From contig JADDTR010000013.1 in assembly GCA_015345905.1 (NCBI GenBank), positions 625,411 through 689,410 of the forward strand: a DNA stretch of 64,000 nucleotides, written 5' to 3'. Origin of the DNA: Aotearoamyces nothofagi (Eukaryota > Ascomycota > Leotiomycetes > Leotiales > Tympanidaceae). The position numbers and the translations under genes are program-made. The notes below the pieces were generated by a model, which was not told where the DNA came from, made no database searches, and worked only from the letters and a program-made list of their open reading frames with translations. This document shows, piece by piece, positions 44,367 to 56,666 of the stretch. How positions within the stretch are numbered: position 1 is the first letter of the stretch; the number at the start of each line of letters is the position of its first letter.

Positions 44367-46033
44367 ATGGCAGACACTCCCGTCAGCAAGACGGAATCGA
44401 TCTCCACCCCCGGAGAACTCGTCGATGCCGAAGAGCAGCTTGCCCATCGCAGGATAGCCAAACGTATGTGCTTCCTACTCGACTCCCTGTGTTCGGCGGC
44501 CGCTCTGGCCCTGCATTGGATGTGATCATGGGGTGCGTACTGATTCTTATGTAGCAAAATGGTACCGCTCGACTATCTACAATGCTACCATCCTCGGCAT
44601 CTGTAACTTCCTTGCGCCTGGTATATGGGGTGCCATGAACTCCCTCGGTGCCGGCGGAGAGGAGAAGGCATATCTCGTCAATGCTGCTAATGCCTTGACT
44701 TTTTGCCTCATGGTCGTCTCGTGCTTCTTCTCAAGTATCATCGTCCGACGAGTCGGCATCAAATGGGCTCTCATCATTGGCACTCTTGGATACGCTCCGT
44801 ATGCAGGTGGTCTCTACACCAACAATCGTTTCGGCAACGAGTGGTTTGTGCTGTTGGGCGCCGCCCTTTGCGGCCTTTCAGCAGGTGTCTTCTGGATGGC
44901 TGAAGCTGCGATCGCGCTCTCCTACCCCGAGCCACATAACCAAGGCCGTTTTCTTGGATTCTGGCTCAGCTTTCGCATTGGCGGTCAGGTCCTCGGTGGC
45001 ATCATCAACCTGGCTCTGAACGTCGACAATAGCAAGGCTGGCAAGGTCTCTTACAACGTTTACTTGGCCTTCATTGCCCTGCAAGGACTGGCTCCTTTCG
45101 CCGGCCTCCTGCTCAACCGACCTGAACAGGTCCAGCGCAAGGATGGCGTTCCAGTCAACCTCAGCATCACCAACAGCAACTGGTTCGAGATCAAGGCTGT
45201 CGTCAAGCTCTTCTTGAGCAAGAACTTCCTCCTGATCGTTCCGCTTATTGCTCAAGGTGTCTTCACGGAGTCGGTCATGTTCACCTACCAGTCTCTCTGG
45301 TTCAGCGTCCGTGTTCGTGCTCTAGGATCATTCGTCTCCGGCATCGCCGCAATGATCGGCGGCAACATACTTGGTGCTTTCCTCGACCGGAAGCAGATTT
45401 CTCTCAAGACCAGAGCTCGGGGGGCCTTCTTTACCATTTTGGGACTGCAAGGTGGTTGGTGGATCTGGGCTACTATCCTGGTTACGGACTTTCACAAGAC
45501 CAGTCCCACCTTTGATTGGCTTGATGCTGGCTTCGGAAAGGGGTTTGCGCTGTTTTTGTTCTGGGTCATTGGCTTTCAAGTCAACTACATGTACCTGTAC
45601 GTGATACTCTTGCCATGCTATTGCCAACAACCACTGACACATCTAGCTACTTCGTTGTTGGTGCTCTGGCCAGTACCGAAGCCGAAGTTGTCCGCATCGC
45701 CGGCTTGCTACGAGGAGTTGAATCTGCAGTTCAAGCAGTCAGCGTAAGTCGTCCCGATCCCAGCATATGACAAGCCCAAGCTAACACACACGACCCTTCC
45801 AGTACGGCTTGGATAGCATCGACATCATGGGCGCTGTCGGCTGCGTGTATCTCAACTTTGGGCTCTGGGCAATCGCGCTGTACCCGGGATGGCTCGTAGT
45901 CAAGCAGATCGGCGTCACTCTCGGCGACCGGAAACTCGAACGCGAGGGCCAGGCTGCTGCCCTCGCCAGGGAGGCCGAGCGGGAAGCCGAGCAGGCTGCG
46001 AGGGAATCTGCCGTGACGGAGATCAAGAACTGA
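44367..46033 (+). CDS. UNC93-like (DUF895) membrane transporter of the major facilitator fold
   Basis: Four exons (44367-44463, 44555-45596, 45647-45743, 45803-46033) give 488 residues. The start is a short polar tail; then the UNC93/DUF895 signature WYRSTIYNATILGICNFLAPG, MNSLGAGGEEKAYLVNAANA with a first set of membrane helices, GALCGLSAGVFWMAEAAIAL-type helices and YPEPHNQGRFLGFW. About eleven to twelve hydrophobic segments can be counted. The C-terminus is a charged helix rich in Glu, Ala and Arg, predicted coiled. Fungal members are plasma-membrane or vacuolar proteins with unknown cargo. A 5S rRNA gene starts 50 bases after the stop. Confidence 0.92.
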
Positions 46034-46083
46034 ACCCGCCCGCGCCGCACAGCTACAAGACTCGTATTAAGGCAATCCCTTCC

Positions 46084-46202
46084 ACATACGACCATAGATT
46101 CAAGAGAACTGGGCATCCCGTCCGCTCTGCCTTACATAAGCTTGAAATCGGTAGATTAGTAGTTGGGTGGGTGACCACCAGCGAATACCTACTGTTGTAT
46201 GT
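46084..46202 (+). rRNA. 5S ribosomal RNA (dispersed single gene)
   Basis: The 119 bases start ACATACGACCATAG and end CTGTTGTATGT, pairing as helix I with one G-U. Inside are the conserved CATCCCGTCCGCTCTGCC of the loop A-C region and GTAGTTGGGTGGGTGACCAC followed by CAGCGAATAC of the IV/V arm. It closely fits the known Neurospora 5S in both length and invariant segments. A run of eight T follows after one base, a Pol III terminator. Dispersed 5S copies are usual in filamentous ascomycetes. Confidence 0.95.
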
Positions 46203-46203
46203 C

Positions 46204-46211
46204 TTTTTTTT
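46204..46211 (+). terminator. Pol III terminator of the 5S gene
   Basis: A T8 run begins two bases after the 3' end of the 5S rRNA sequence and is followed by more pyrimidines. Confidence 0.85.
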
Positions 46212-46859
46212 CTTTCCTTTTGCTTCTCGTACTGAATGCGAGCTCCGACGACACTATACCTAGCCCATCACATACAGTCTCTCTCCCCTGTATTTTCCTT
46301 TTATCAATGCTGGGAGACAAAAGAAAGCTATAGAGTTTAGAGATCACGACGGGACAGGCCTGTAGAGCCGTATCCAGGCCAGTCGCTTTTGGCTGTAGAA
46401 TATAGATAGAAGGCCGCTTAGAACTCTTCAGAATCGAGCCATGGTTGGAGTTGTCTCATCTACCCGCGGTCTGTGCAGGCAGGCGTGTAGTGTATGTAAA
46501 CTTGTGGTGCACTAGCGTGGACTTGGGAGTCCGCTTAGACGACGGTGGATGCACAAGTGTACAAGCGTATAGGCCAGTACTATATAATAACCAGCACATT
46601 CTAAAGCAACTTATTGCGGAAATAGATGATGAATCTATTAGTTCAACTTGATGAATATGAAATCAAGCTCTGAAGTATTCTCAAAATCCTATTTATTGTT
46701 GCTTCTGAAATTCTACCCTGACCCTAGCTCTAGTTCTGGCTCTGAATACAGATGTGCTTGAGCCTAGTGCCGAGTCGATTCGTCCACGTAGTACTTCCTT
46801 TCAGAACTCGGGCTCGCGTACATAGAAACCTGCTTCCAGTGTCCGCTTTCGGCTCGTAC
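46212..46859. other. Intergenic region, no gene seen
   Basis: Between the 5S gene and the 3' end of the epimerase-like gene. No gene is seen. Confidence 0.5.
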
Positions 46860-48340
46860 TTAGCCTCTGGCAGCCGCAAAGAGGGAACCAATAAGACCGC
46901 TTTTCGCCTTCCCAAGCTCCACGACAGCATCTATCTCATCATCTACATGCTCCAAGAACCGATCCTTATCCCACATTGGCTTCCACCCGATTTTGTTGGT
47001 GTTTTCGGAGGTGATTTTCTCACTATATTTTTTCACCAGTCAGACGGAGTATCATCAACATCATCTCAAACGACCAACAAGAAGTATTTACCCCGAGTTG
47101 AAAAATATCTGCACAAAATTAAGAGGGATCCCAAGTGCCTCCGCAGCAGCTTTATTGCTGGGCCAAATCTGCGTCTTGGAATCCGTGACAAGTCCACGAG
47201 CCTTGAGGGCGACAGCGAGCCGATCCAAGAATTCCCACCAGACAATTTCATGGGCTAGTGCAAAGTAGTAGCCGTCTTCGCCGCTCGGGAGCGTCTCTTT
47301 TTGGAGGATCTTCTCGATTATTCGGCTGTAGAGGGCAGTCAAGTCTGAGATATGCACGCCTGCAACTTTCTGGGTGAGTTAGTTAATTCAAATTTCTGAG
47401 TTAGGTGTATGCTGGTCGTTCTCACAGTATTCTGAGCGAACTTATAAACTTGTCTCTGTGAAATGTAGGCTTGGATCGCAAGTGGAAGAACTACGGATAG
47501 CTGGTTCCATTCACCGGTGCCTTTGCCATCTGATGAGACGTGTCAGTCGAAAAGTTGCCAACCGTCATTGAATTCATGGTGATACTTACAGACTGTGGAG
47601 GGTATGACGATGAAGCTAGTCACTCCCTGTGCTTTAGCATATTCGATAACAGCCACGTCAGTCTGCCCAAGTCAGCATCCGCGTTATAGAAATGAAGATT
47701 TCCGTGAAAATATTGGTAATACCTTTCGGATAGCGAAGGAATCTGCGGTTTCTTTCTCTAGACTAAACACCGTGCGAGCATCTGTGATCTCTTCATCTGG
47801 CCAGCCAGTCTTTTCATAGAATGCGCTCAACCCTGAGGTCTGTATCCTTGTAAGTACTTGACGAGGTGAAGGTCAATAATTTACATACGTGAATAAAATA
47901 TGTTTGATTCCCGCTCACTTCCTGCTGTTTACTTAGCGCAGTAATCAGACGAAGCGCAAGAGCTGGGTTTAAGGAGCTTGCGGTGTGAATAATGATGCTG
48001 ACTAGGAAACAGTCAGCCTATTCCGCCTCTTTCAAATGCTTTCCGAGTGTGGAAAGTTGCGTACTGTTGTGGCGCAGAACGCCTTTCACCACGGCTGCTT
48101 CGTCAGCCAGGTCTAACTGAAGCACGTTGATGCCCAAATGCGACAGGGCCTTGGCGTGGTCATCAGATCTGACAACAGCGTGGATATGCTTTTTCTTAAT
48201 CAGAGTGTTGTTGCTCGCCAAAAAGTTCGTGATGAGGGAACCGCCTCTGTAGAGAAGTTAGTTATTGATAAGTCCAACGCTTTCAGCAGTGAAGCATACA
48301 TGTAGCCGGCAGCACCTGTGATGAGAACGTTTGAACCCAT
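46860..48340 (-). CDS. NAD(P)-binding epimerase/reductase-like protein (extended SDR)
   Basis: The gene starts MGSNVLITGAAGY at 48340; exon 1 ends at 48300 and exon 2 begins at 48246, joining the Rossmann motif GAAGYIGGSLI. Further exons give LGINVLQLDLADEAAVVKGV, HTSGLSAFYEKTGW, and FIVIPSTVYGKGTGEWN, where the Tyr-x-x-x-Lys place reads less clearly than in classical SDRs. The final exon joins NSG|EKITSENTNKIGWKP and ends GLIGSLFAAARG. The family covers NmrA-like and dihydroflavonol-reductase-like fungal proteins of uncertain substrate. It is divergent from a second SDR-fold gene with a 674-base shared upstream region. Confidence 0.87.
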
Positions 48341-49014
48341 TATATTTGTGACTGGAGGAATACAACGCAACTTATTGGTAGGAACTTCGATGCAGGCACA
48401 CAAGCTGTTTGAGACGAATATCGAGACACCAACGCTGAATCGGACGTCTTCTTATAAGGCTCTCTTTCATAGTATATACAGTGGACAGTATCTTGGACTG
48501 TTTTGTCATCAAAGCCGCACAAGGTGTATTATGGAAGAAGCAAGTGATGCAGGTATTACGAGCCAACCTTACCTGGCCCTGACGTTGGAGCACTCGGAGA
48601 ATCCGAAGCCTCCGCTCCGGAACGCTCGAGGTTGGTTATTCGCTATACCTTAGGCTGCCCCTTCGCCAATTAGGTTAGTCCGAAACTGCCGACCCCAGAT
48701 TTCGAATCTCGCTTACATAAGGTGTACTTCGGAGCACTCGAAGACTCCGGTCCGGCATCCTCTGAAGGCCACTTGGTAGCCATTCCTTGGTAGCCATTAC
48801 TAAGTAACGATGCTCGTCAGGCCAAGGGCAATCGGCCGTTGTGTAGAGAAAAACAGTTTCGTCAGATATATATAAGGACGCATAACGTGGAAACCCAGAC
48901 TTCCTTCTCACATACCACGAAGACGAAGACGGAACTCAGACAACTCAGTCAACTTAGACTTTCTACTCTCACTCTACTAAACTTCATTCTTGCACACCCT
49001 TCGAGCTAAAAACC
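48341..49014. promoter_or_regulatory. Shared upstream region of two SDR-fold genes, with repeated motif
   Basis: A motif with GGAGCACTCG..GA..TCCG occurs twice in the same direction, near 48589 and 48730, with GCTCCGG and GGTCCGG after it. TTGGTAGCCAT is repeated at about 48772 and 48788. A TATATATAA lies at about 48866, 145 bases before the start of the plus-strand gene. These are candidate factor sites for co-regulation of both genes. Confidence 0.45.
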
Positions 49015-49852
49015 ATGGCCACCAAATCCCCCATCATTCTCATTCTCGGCTCAGGCTCCAACGTCGGGCAGTCCGTAGCCCGCACCTTTGCTGCAAAGGG
49101 CTATAAGGTCGCTCTTGCATCCCGAAAAGCGAAGGAAGAAGAGAGCACTGCAGACCAGGTAAACATCGTGGGTGACTTCTCAGACCCGGCCTCTGTCGTC
49201 CACGTATTTTCGAGAGTCAAAGCACTACTCGGTCTCCCAAGTGTTGTCGTTTACAATGGTTAGAACCCAATTCCCAGGACAATGCCTGAGGACTCAACTC
49301 GACCGAGACTCTGCTGACATTCTTGATTCTCAAAGCCAGCGCCACGACTCCCGACGAAGCAAATGACCCACTCTCTCTCCCCCTGGAGGACTTCACCGGC
49401 GACTTAACAATCAACACGACCAGCGCCTTCGTAGCAGCCCAACAAGCCGCCCTAGCCTTCGCACAACTCCCAGACTCTGCGTCTAAAACATTCATCTACA
49501 CGGGAAATATCCTGAACACCACCCCCATGAGAACACTCATGGGGTTGGGTGCTGCGAAGTCGGCAATGGCGCATATAGTTCAATCTGCTGCTATGGCTTA
49601 CAAAGATCGAGGATTCAAGTACGTAGATGCATTTCCTGCTCTGGCTTTGGCTTGACTTCGATGAAATCGATATTGATGACTTGCAGGTTCTATTACGCCG
49701 ACGAGAGGAAGGCTGATGGGCCGCCTGCGTACCTGGACATTGATGGAGGGGCGCACGGGGAGTTGTATATGCAACTTGCCGAGGGCAAGACGCAGGGGCC
49801 TTGGCAGCAGACTTTTGTTAAGGGTGTGGGATACAAGAACTTCAGCTCGTAA
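49015..49852 (+). CDS. Short-chain dehydrogenase/reductase
   Basis: Three exons, 49015-49258, 49336-49618 and 49687-49852, give 230 residues. The Rossmann motif is ILGSGSNVGQSVARTFAAKGYKVAL, one Gly short of the classical TGxxxGxG. The NNAG position reads VYNGASAT across the first intron. The Tyr-x-x-x-Lys of the active site is not evident: GLGAAKSAMAH has the Lys with Gly in place of Tyr. These atypical features resemble fungal SDRs of unknown activity. It stands divergent from the epimerase-like gene and 0.8 kb before a Zn2Cys6 gene on the same strand. Confidence 0.85.
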
Positions 49853-50664
49853 TCGGCCGGCATTTGCGGTTAAAAGGTAGTCTGGAAGAAAGCATTATCA
49901 CATGACTTGATTTGAGGTAGTTCCAGCAATACTTTACTCTGCTTCAAGATAGCGACTGATCATGAACAATACTTGTGCGATGCAAAAGTGAAATTAGTGT
50001 CAGAGGTGATGACCGTGGTCATTGAACATGAGCGTCTGCTTATCATAGCAGTATAAAATAGTGGCCTTATTCGGCCTTAGGCCCCCAGGCAACAGGTATT
50101 TTAACAGAGTCAGGTGACACTCACTTGCCGCACATCGCTTTCAGATTGCATGCCCCAGCTGTTTCTTTCGACCCTTCTTCCGACCTGAGACGTTTGGATA
50201 CCCATATGAAGCATCACGGCATCTCCGGGTTCATCAGCTGATCCCGTGACGCGTCGTCTTCTAGTGTTTTTATATAAAAGGTCTTCGCCCAGATGACGAT
50301 ATGCCTGCCTGAATGCGTTCAGGCCTAGAAGGATCTGATAGCCAGCACGATTTGTGAGCAGGCCTTCGGGCTTGACTAGGACTCTCTCTTCGTGGTGGCC
50401 CCGTACGTCACGTCCGTCCAACGTTTCTGCCCGAAAACCTCGAGGGTCTCCTTTATCGACCCTCCTGGTCAATGATGTAGATAGTGTTCTATAATCTGGC
50501 CGTACATGAAGCCAGTAGTACATGAAGTATCCTGACTCCATCCGTCCCAGAATGGAGAGTCTTTCTCGCCCCCCAGTACTGTCGAACTCCGACCAGTCTG
50601 CTAAGCTGGTCTTAAGGGTCTATATCTGAACCCTGTCAGAAGCTCTGAATTTATACTGACGATC
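49853..50664. other. Intergenic region / upstream of the first Zn2Cys6 gene
   Basis: A minus-strand frame at 50110-50541 opens with ATG for 143 codons but has no domain or neighbour support. Otherwise nothing is seen. Confidence 0.45.
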
Positions 50665-52866
50665 ATGCAGGCCTGTGATTTATGCCGTAAGAAAAAGATC
50701 CGCTGTGAATTGATAGAAGATAGGGACTGTGCCGGGTGTGTCAAGCACAACACTCGCTGCGTTTTCACCCCGGTAAAGGCGAAGAAGGAGCCGCGGAGAC
50801 CACCTGGGTATGGCAGCTCTCCCCTGTCGACTGTCTAACTGACTTGGGTCATTTGCTAAAGAGTGAGTGACAGATATAAGCATGTTGAAGCATTGGAGAA
50901 GAGATTGAAGAGGATGGAAGCGATGTTGAATGGTCAAGGTGCTATCATGCAAGTTGCAGATGGCAACGACGACTGTAATGGCAGTGGCGATGTAGTAGCT
51001 ATCCACCAGGGTCAAGCCGGATTAGAAAGAAACATTCACAGGACACCAGAAGTGTCGTCTGCTCTCCCAGATCCATCGGCGTTGACACCGGGTCAAAAAC
51101 GGAAGCGAAGACAGAATCGTGAAAGCTCAATCCGGCCTATAACTGGCTCGTCTTCAACCACTGAGCGAGCTTCCGCCCCTATTTTTGAGGGTATGACACA
51201 TCTGGACTCCTTACTGATGCTTCATTTCAGCTGACGCTTCCTAGGACAGCAACCTGTCGAGAACGACGCCTCAACTCTCGCCCCATCCTGGCAACTCTCA
51301 CCATCCTCCAATATCTTCACCAAACGAACATTAAAGCCACTCCCCCCCAAAGCTGACGCCGCGCTTCTGATCCAAGAAGCAATTGATAGCTTTGTCACCA
51401 CCGCTCTCCCTCTCTTCGACCGCGCCTCTTTCCTACGTACCTTCGAGACGCGTTACGTCAACACCAACCCCCTCAATGAGCAGCCCGATGATATCGCCTG
51501 GTGGGCATGCCTCAACGTTATCTTCGCCCTCGCACATCGCTTCCGCGCCATGCGAACGCCGCAGAACAGCCACTCCAACGACATCCATGCATCGGGATAC
51601 CTCAAGAATGCGCTCGAGGTCGTCACAGAGCTCACGATGCTGGACTCAGGCTCAGGCTCAGTTTCAGAGCTGCTTGCCATCCAGGCCATCCTCGGCATCG
51701 CCATAGTGCTGCAAGGAACGCCGAATTCCCGGCCGTGTGGTGTGTTCGTGGGTATGGCGGTGAAAATGGCGCAGAGGATGGGACTGCATCAGGCGGATCG
51801 AGTCCATGGAGTGGGACGGGAGCTTAGCGTAGCTGAGAGAGAGGAGAGGAAGCGGGTATTTTGGGTGGCGTATGTGATGGATAACGACATCAGCTTTAGG
51901 AGTGGAGATCCGCCGGGGCAGGGGGATGATGATGTGGATACTCGGGTGCCTGAACCTGCTGACGCCGAATCAACTGAGTTGGATCCCCTGGGTAATGCTG
52001 CCATTGGTAGTGGTACCAATCTCTTCAATCTCCGCATCAGGCTAGCTGTCATACAAGGACGGATCTACAAGCGTCTCCTCTCGATGAAAGCCCTACGACA
52101 GTTGGGGTCCGAACGAGGAGATGCGGCGAAAGAGCTGTATACGACGCTTGAGACGTGGAAAGGGAGTGTCTTAGTTGAGTTCGACGGTGCTGCCTCCAAC
52201 GCCGGTATTACGCTCGGTGCTTCGAGATTACCGGCCGTGTTGCAAGCAGCTTTCCTGCATTTCCCCTATTTTCACGCCATGTACACCATCTCCCGCTCCC
52301 TCCGCTCCGGCCCTTACTCTCACTCCCCCTCACTCATCGCCTCCTCAGGGCCCTATGCAGATACAGCCATCTCTACCGCCACTCTCCAGGACCTCATCTC
52401 CACGACAGCCCTCTCCGCAGCGCGGCGAGCGATGAAAACCCTCCCGCTACTTCCGCTGGGGGATAATGCTTGTACGTGGCCCCTACTGCCCCACATTGTC
52501 ACAGCGTCGACAACTATCTTATCACATGCCATCTCAAATAATTCTTGCACGCCCAAGGATGAGGATGATTTGAAGCTTGTGGAGCCGGTGATGGGGCTCC
52601 TGGAGGTGTTGCGTGGTGGAGGAGAAGAGGTGCGGAGGATGGAGGGATCATTGAGGGGGTTATTGAGGGAGGCAAGAGGGAAGCTGGTGGCGGTGGATGG
52701 TATGGGTGGGCTGAGGGAGAGAGATGGAGAGGGCAGGGATAACGATGAGAATGAGGCTGGAGGTAGGGATGACAACGGGAGGAAGGGGATTACGAGTGTT
52801 AATGATTTTGTTGCGAGGATTGAACGAGATGCCGAGTGTTGGAATATTGATAAGTGGGTTATATAG
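50665..52866 (+). CDS. Zn2Cys6 transcription factor with fungal-specific domain (first of two)
   Basis: Exons 50665-50807, 50862-51190 and 51245-52866 give 697 residues. The DNA-binding cluster sits at the very start: CDLCRKKKIRC, then CAGCVKHNTRC, six Cys in the canonical spacing, followed by a basic linker and a short coiled coil (YKHVEALEKRLKRMEAML) for dimerisation. The middle-homology domain begins near residue 220 (AAWWACLNVIFALAHRFRA-type helix) and includes VFVGMAVKMAQRMGLHQADR and ERKRVFWVAYVMDNDIS. The final part is Gly/Asp/Arg-rich. Targets are unknown; the neighbouring SDR genes are plausible. Confidence 0.93.
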
Positions 52867-53435
52867 TGGTCATTTTGTAAATATATCAGGATCAAGATAT
52901 TAACCCGTCGGAGTCTCAGGCGTTCCTCTCTATTTTAAGACTGTCTAGACTAGATACTATGATAATTTGCTATTATTTTATACAATAGATCCGCCTAGGA
53001 TCCGACGCTACTCTGTGTTTCTCGATATATTGTTCTTATCCTTTGCTAGTGTATAGAAATATCTATAAGACTTTCTAAGAGACAGCAGCTAAGATATATA
53101 TAGCCGCGTATATGAACAGAGGTACAATAGATAGATTTACAGTATTACCTTTAACTTATCCCCCTTGGCTGTAGACTTCTTGGCTATCAGGTTGTAGCTC
53201 GGCTATAGCAAATCACGTGGAGAATATGCTCCGTCGTCGAGGATCTACTAGCGTCAAGACATGCCCACCTTCTCCGCTTTCCCCACATTTAGCACTGACA
53301 TTCCTTGGTGAAGAGCGACCAGATGCAAACATCCCATCTTTTCTGTAAATAGTTATTACACCACCATCCCTCTACTCTAGCCATGCTTCTCATGAATTGA
53401 TTAATCTCCAGGCTCCGCTCAAGCAGGGACTCATC
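52867..53435. other. AT-rich intergenic region, no gene seen
   Basis: A spacer with several TATATA stretches and one CACGTG at about 53214. No gene is seen. Confidence 0.5.
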
Positions 53436-56400
53436 ATGGATACTGCGTCCGTGCCCCAACCCAAGCTGATCCGCTTTACCCCCAGCTACCAAGGCCCCTT
53501 TCGGCGGAAGCAGCGGACAGCTGCAGCGTAAGCTCACCCTCGTGTTGTCTCTAGTAGACAAGTGTATAAGAGTTGTAAATATGCTGAGCAGAGTTCTTGA
53601 GTAGTTGCCGGACTTGCCGCCAGCGGAAAACAAAATGTGATGGCGATCGGCCGATTTGTGGGACGTGTGCGGAGAGTAACCAGGTCTGCTTAGGATATGA
53701 AGAGGTTAAGAATTCACGGGCCAGCTTGAAGAAGAGAAATTCTCCTCCCCGTGATAATCAGGAGGCCCAGCCACGGCCGATGCATGTGGAGCAAGAAACT
53801 CAACGATTACAGGCACCTTTATCAGGTGATGAAGATATCTCTAGGAAAAAACGCCGTGCAACTCTAGAAGATGACGTGGATGGCCGCGATCATTGGGGCT
53901 CTTATCACGATGATGTACCGGATGTATCAGAAGATTACAGGCAGGCACCGAGCGGTAAGACCAGCAAAATTATCACCGGCAACTGTATTATGGCATCACG
54001 AAGAGCCCATGCTAATTATACCTGATAGATTCATTATTTATCGGCCAGATCAGCGCTCTTTCTATTCCGTATTTTCGCTATTTTGGACCCACGGCAATTG
54101 TCCCCGGATTTAAACAGATGGTTGTTCGAATCAAGGAGAATCGGCGCGGCACCGAAGCTTCTCTTGTACTTGGTAGTGAGTAATCAAATATCATATGCTT
54201 GATATTGATATTGATACTCCTTTAGGTCCAGGATCAAGCAATACGGGGTTATCTCCACTAGAAGCAAGGTCTGAATGTCTATCAACGATAGAATCTGCCT
54301 TCTATGACCCAACCGATCCGTCACCTATCCATGCCCTCATCGAACATCTAGTAGAAACCTTTTTCAAACACCTTGGATGCAATTTCCCATTTCTTCGTCA
54401 TGATCGCTTTATGCCATTATTACGGCAAAAAGCCGTAGATGCGATCTTAGTAGACGCAATCTGTGCCATCGCAGCTCGATTTTCTAAACATCCACTTTTG
54501 ACGGCATTGTATTCCACTTCAGCTGCTAGTCCAAACACTCTGAAGAGCCCGAAATCAGGTTATGGGCATGTTTTTGCCCAACGTGCGAAGTCGGCTGTTG
54601 TAGATTCTTTCCCATGTCCTACTCTTGCAAGTATACAAGCATGCCTGTTACTTGCCTATGAGGGGTTTGGTACAAACCAGGATAGCGCGTTATGGATGTT
54701 TTTGGGTTGTGCTATTCGAATGGCACAAGATCTTGGCTTGCAGAAGGTGGATGGAGTTAAGGGTACTGACAGTCAATCCCAAACTCCTAATGGTTATAAT
54801 ATCGACTCAATCACACCTAGACCCAGTGATAGAGGACAAAGCTTCCAGGATATATCTGACACGCTACCAACCTCGGCTCAAGACAAGTTTGAAACGGAAC
54901 GGATTGACACATTTTGGGCAGTGCTTATGCTGGACCGTGTTATATCTTCTGGTACAGGACGACCAGTTACTCTTCGTGACGAGGATATAGAACTCCCATT
55001 TCCACCCCATGCCATTGATCCGGTATCGGGTTGGCCACGTCCGTTCCCAGAACTCATTCGAATACTTCATCTCTACGGTAGGGTTACTGATCTTCTAAAT
55101 AATATACGCCATACAAAGGATGTGTTGCCGGATACCCGAAAACATCTTGATGAGATGGAGAACGACCTAACTAATATATACCAGAAACTCGACCCCAGAC
55201 TCACTTTCAACGTGGTGAATTTCCAACACTATGTTGAAGCCGGGCAAGGTGCGAACTTTGTATTGGTACATTTTTGGTTTCATACATTGATTATAATCCT
55301 GCATCAACCGACGCTATTACATTCATATACCGGAGCCGCCCAAGAATTGTTCTCAAACAATCGCGAGCTTTCCATGTCATCTGCAAAAACAATAGCGGAT
55401 ATCTTGGCATTCGCAGATCTTGTTGATTCAGATAGTTTTATCAGCAATCCATTCACAAGCCAGCCGATATATATCGCAGCCTGTGCATTTTTGATGGAGA
55501 CCGCCGTCCAGACAGCATCTCGACCCGTCTCAAGACCACCTTCGCCACCTGCTCGACCTAACGATATACGAAAGAATAGGACTGGACCTTCACTGGCTTC
55601 TATATTGGATCAGAGAAGATCTGAAAGACATAGTCTGCTAGCGTCCGTTGCGAAACAAAATTATCAGTGCTGCTACAAAGCGTTACAGCAGCTCGAAACA
55701 TATTGGTCAGGCACGAAATATATCCTTACAGCATTGGACCAAAAGGCCGAAGGAGTGTGGGATCCGGAAACATACACCTCTGAAGAAATGGAGAATGCTC
55801 AGCGGCATATTAATGCTGTCAAACCACCTCTTATCACTCGGCTGAAATCACTCGACACACCAGGTGAGACGGTGGCTGGAACGGATTCTGCTGAGGGAAA
55901 ACCATTGCACGATTCTTCGACAGCACTATCAGAAAATTCGGGGGTGGATGGTGATCAGATGTGGACGCTGAGCGGGAAGACGAATTCTCGGAATGCAAAC
56001 CTGACTTTTTTGTATAAGAACCCGTTTACGGAGACACGGCGTAAGTCTTCCAACATAGACGGGTCTTCTAATATAAATGGTAGTACTTCTGCTAATTTTG
56101 GAGCGGCTACGGGTGGGGATAATGGATTGTTGAGAGGGAATGAGAGTGCCGGAAGTGGTGTGATGGATGGACAATTTAAAAACCCAAGACCTCCTCAGGT
56201 TGTGCGTTCCATTCCGATTCCTGGAGCGCCTTTTCTGATGTATGAACCACAACCTACCACTACCACCACCACTGCCGCCCATCTCTTGAGCAGCGCTACT
56301 CAAACCCATCACCATTCCTTCGCACATTCAGATTCAAACTCAACACCTACTTTCTCGCAAGCCCATCAAACCAACCTACTGCAGAACTTCTCCCCAGAAT

Positions 56401-56666
56401 CCTTCATCCACGGTTCATATTATGAAAACGAAAACGACAATACCAACACCAGCGCCAACGCCAACGACATGCCACAGACCCAACCGCATTGGCAGAACAT
56501 GCTGGCACGTGACGCGAATGAGTATTTGGGACTGGGATCGTCGTACATGGGCGTGGTTGGCGATATGGTGATCGAGAGTCAGGATATCGACGTGGTGGAT
56601 ATTGGAGATGGGGTTCTGGGCGGGAGGGGCTTGGAGTGGCTGGATTGGATGGGTGGGGTTGGGTGA
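53436..56666 (+). CDS. Zn2Cys6 transcription factor with xylanolytic-regulator-type domain (second of two)
   Basis: Exons 53436-53527, 53605-53954, 54029-54172 and 54226-56666 give 1008 residues. A 31-residue basic leader precedes the zinc cluster CRTCRQRKTKC..CGTCAESNQVC, which is formed across the first intron. The conserved PYFRYFGPTAIVPGFKQMVV block comes from exon 3, spliced after SDSLFIGQIS. The fungal-specific domain follows from LIEHLVETFFKHLGCNFPFL through YGHVFAQRAK, ACLLLAYEGFG, ALWMFLGCAIRMAQDLGLQK and TFWAVLMLDRVISS. The C-terminal 300 residues are Asn/Ser/Thr-rich and disordered, likely an activation region. It resembles regulators of carbon-source genes. It lies 3.7 kb from the RpiB-like gene with an old retroelement between. 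Confidence 0.93.

Noticed and set aside
50110-50541. Minus-strand frame of 143 codons with ATG
   Set aside because: No recognisable domain, no splice or neighbour support, and it lies in the upstream region of a Zn2Cys6 gene; kept only as a remark.
54195-54225. Start of the second Zn2Cys6 protein at the ATG at 54195
   Set aside because: This ATG lies inside an intron; splicing G at 54172 to 54226 continues the frame from the zinc-cluster exons and removes it.
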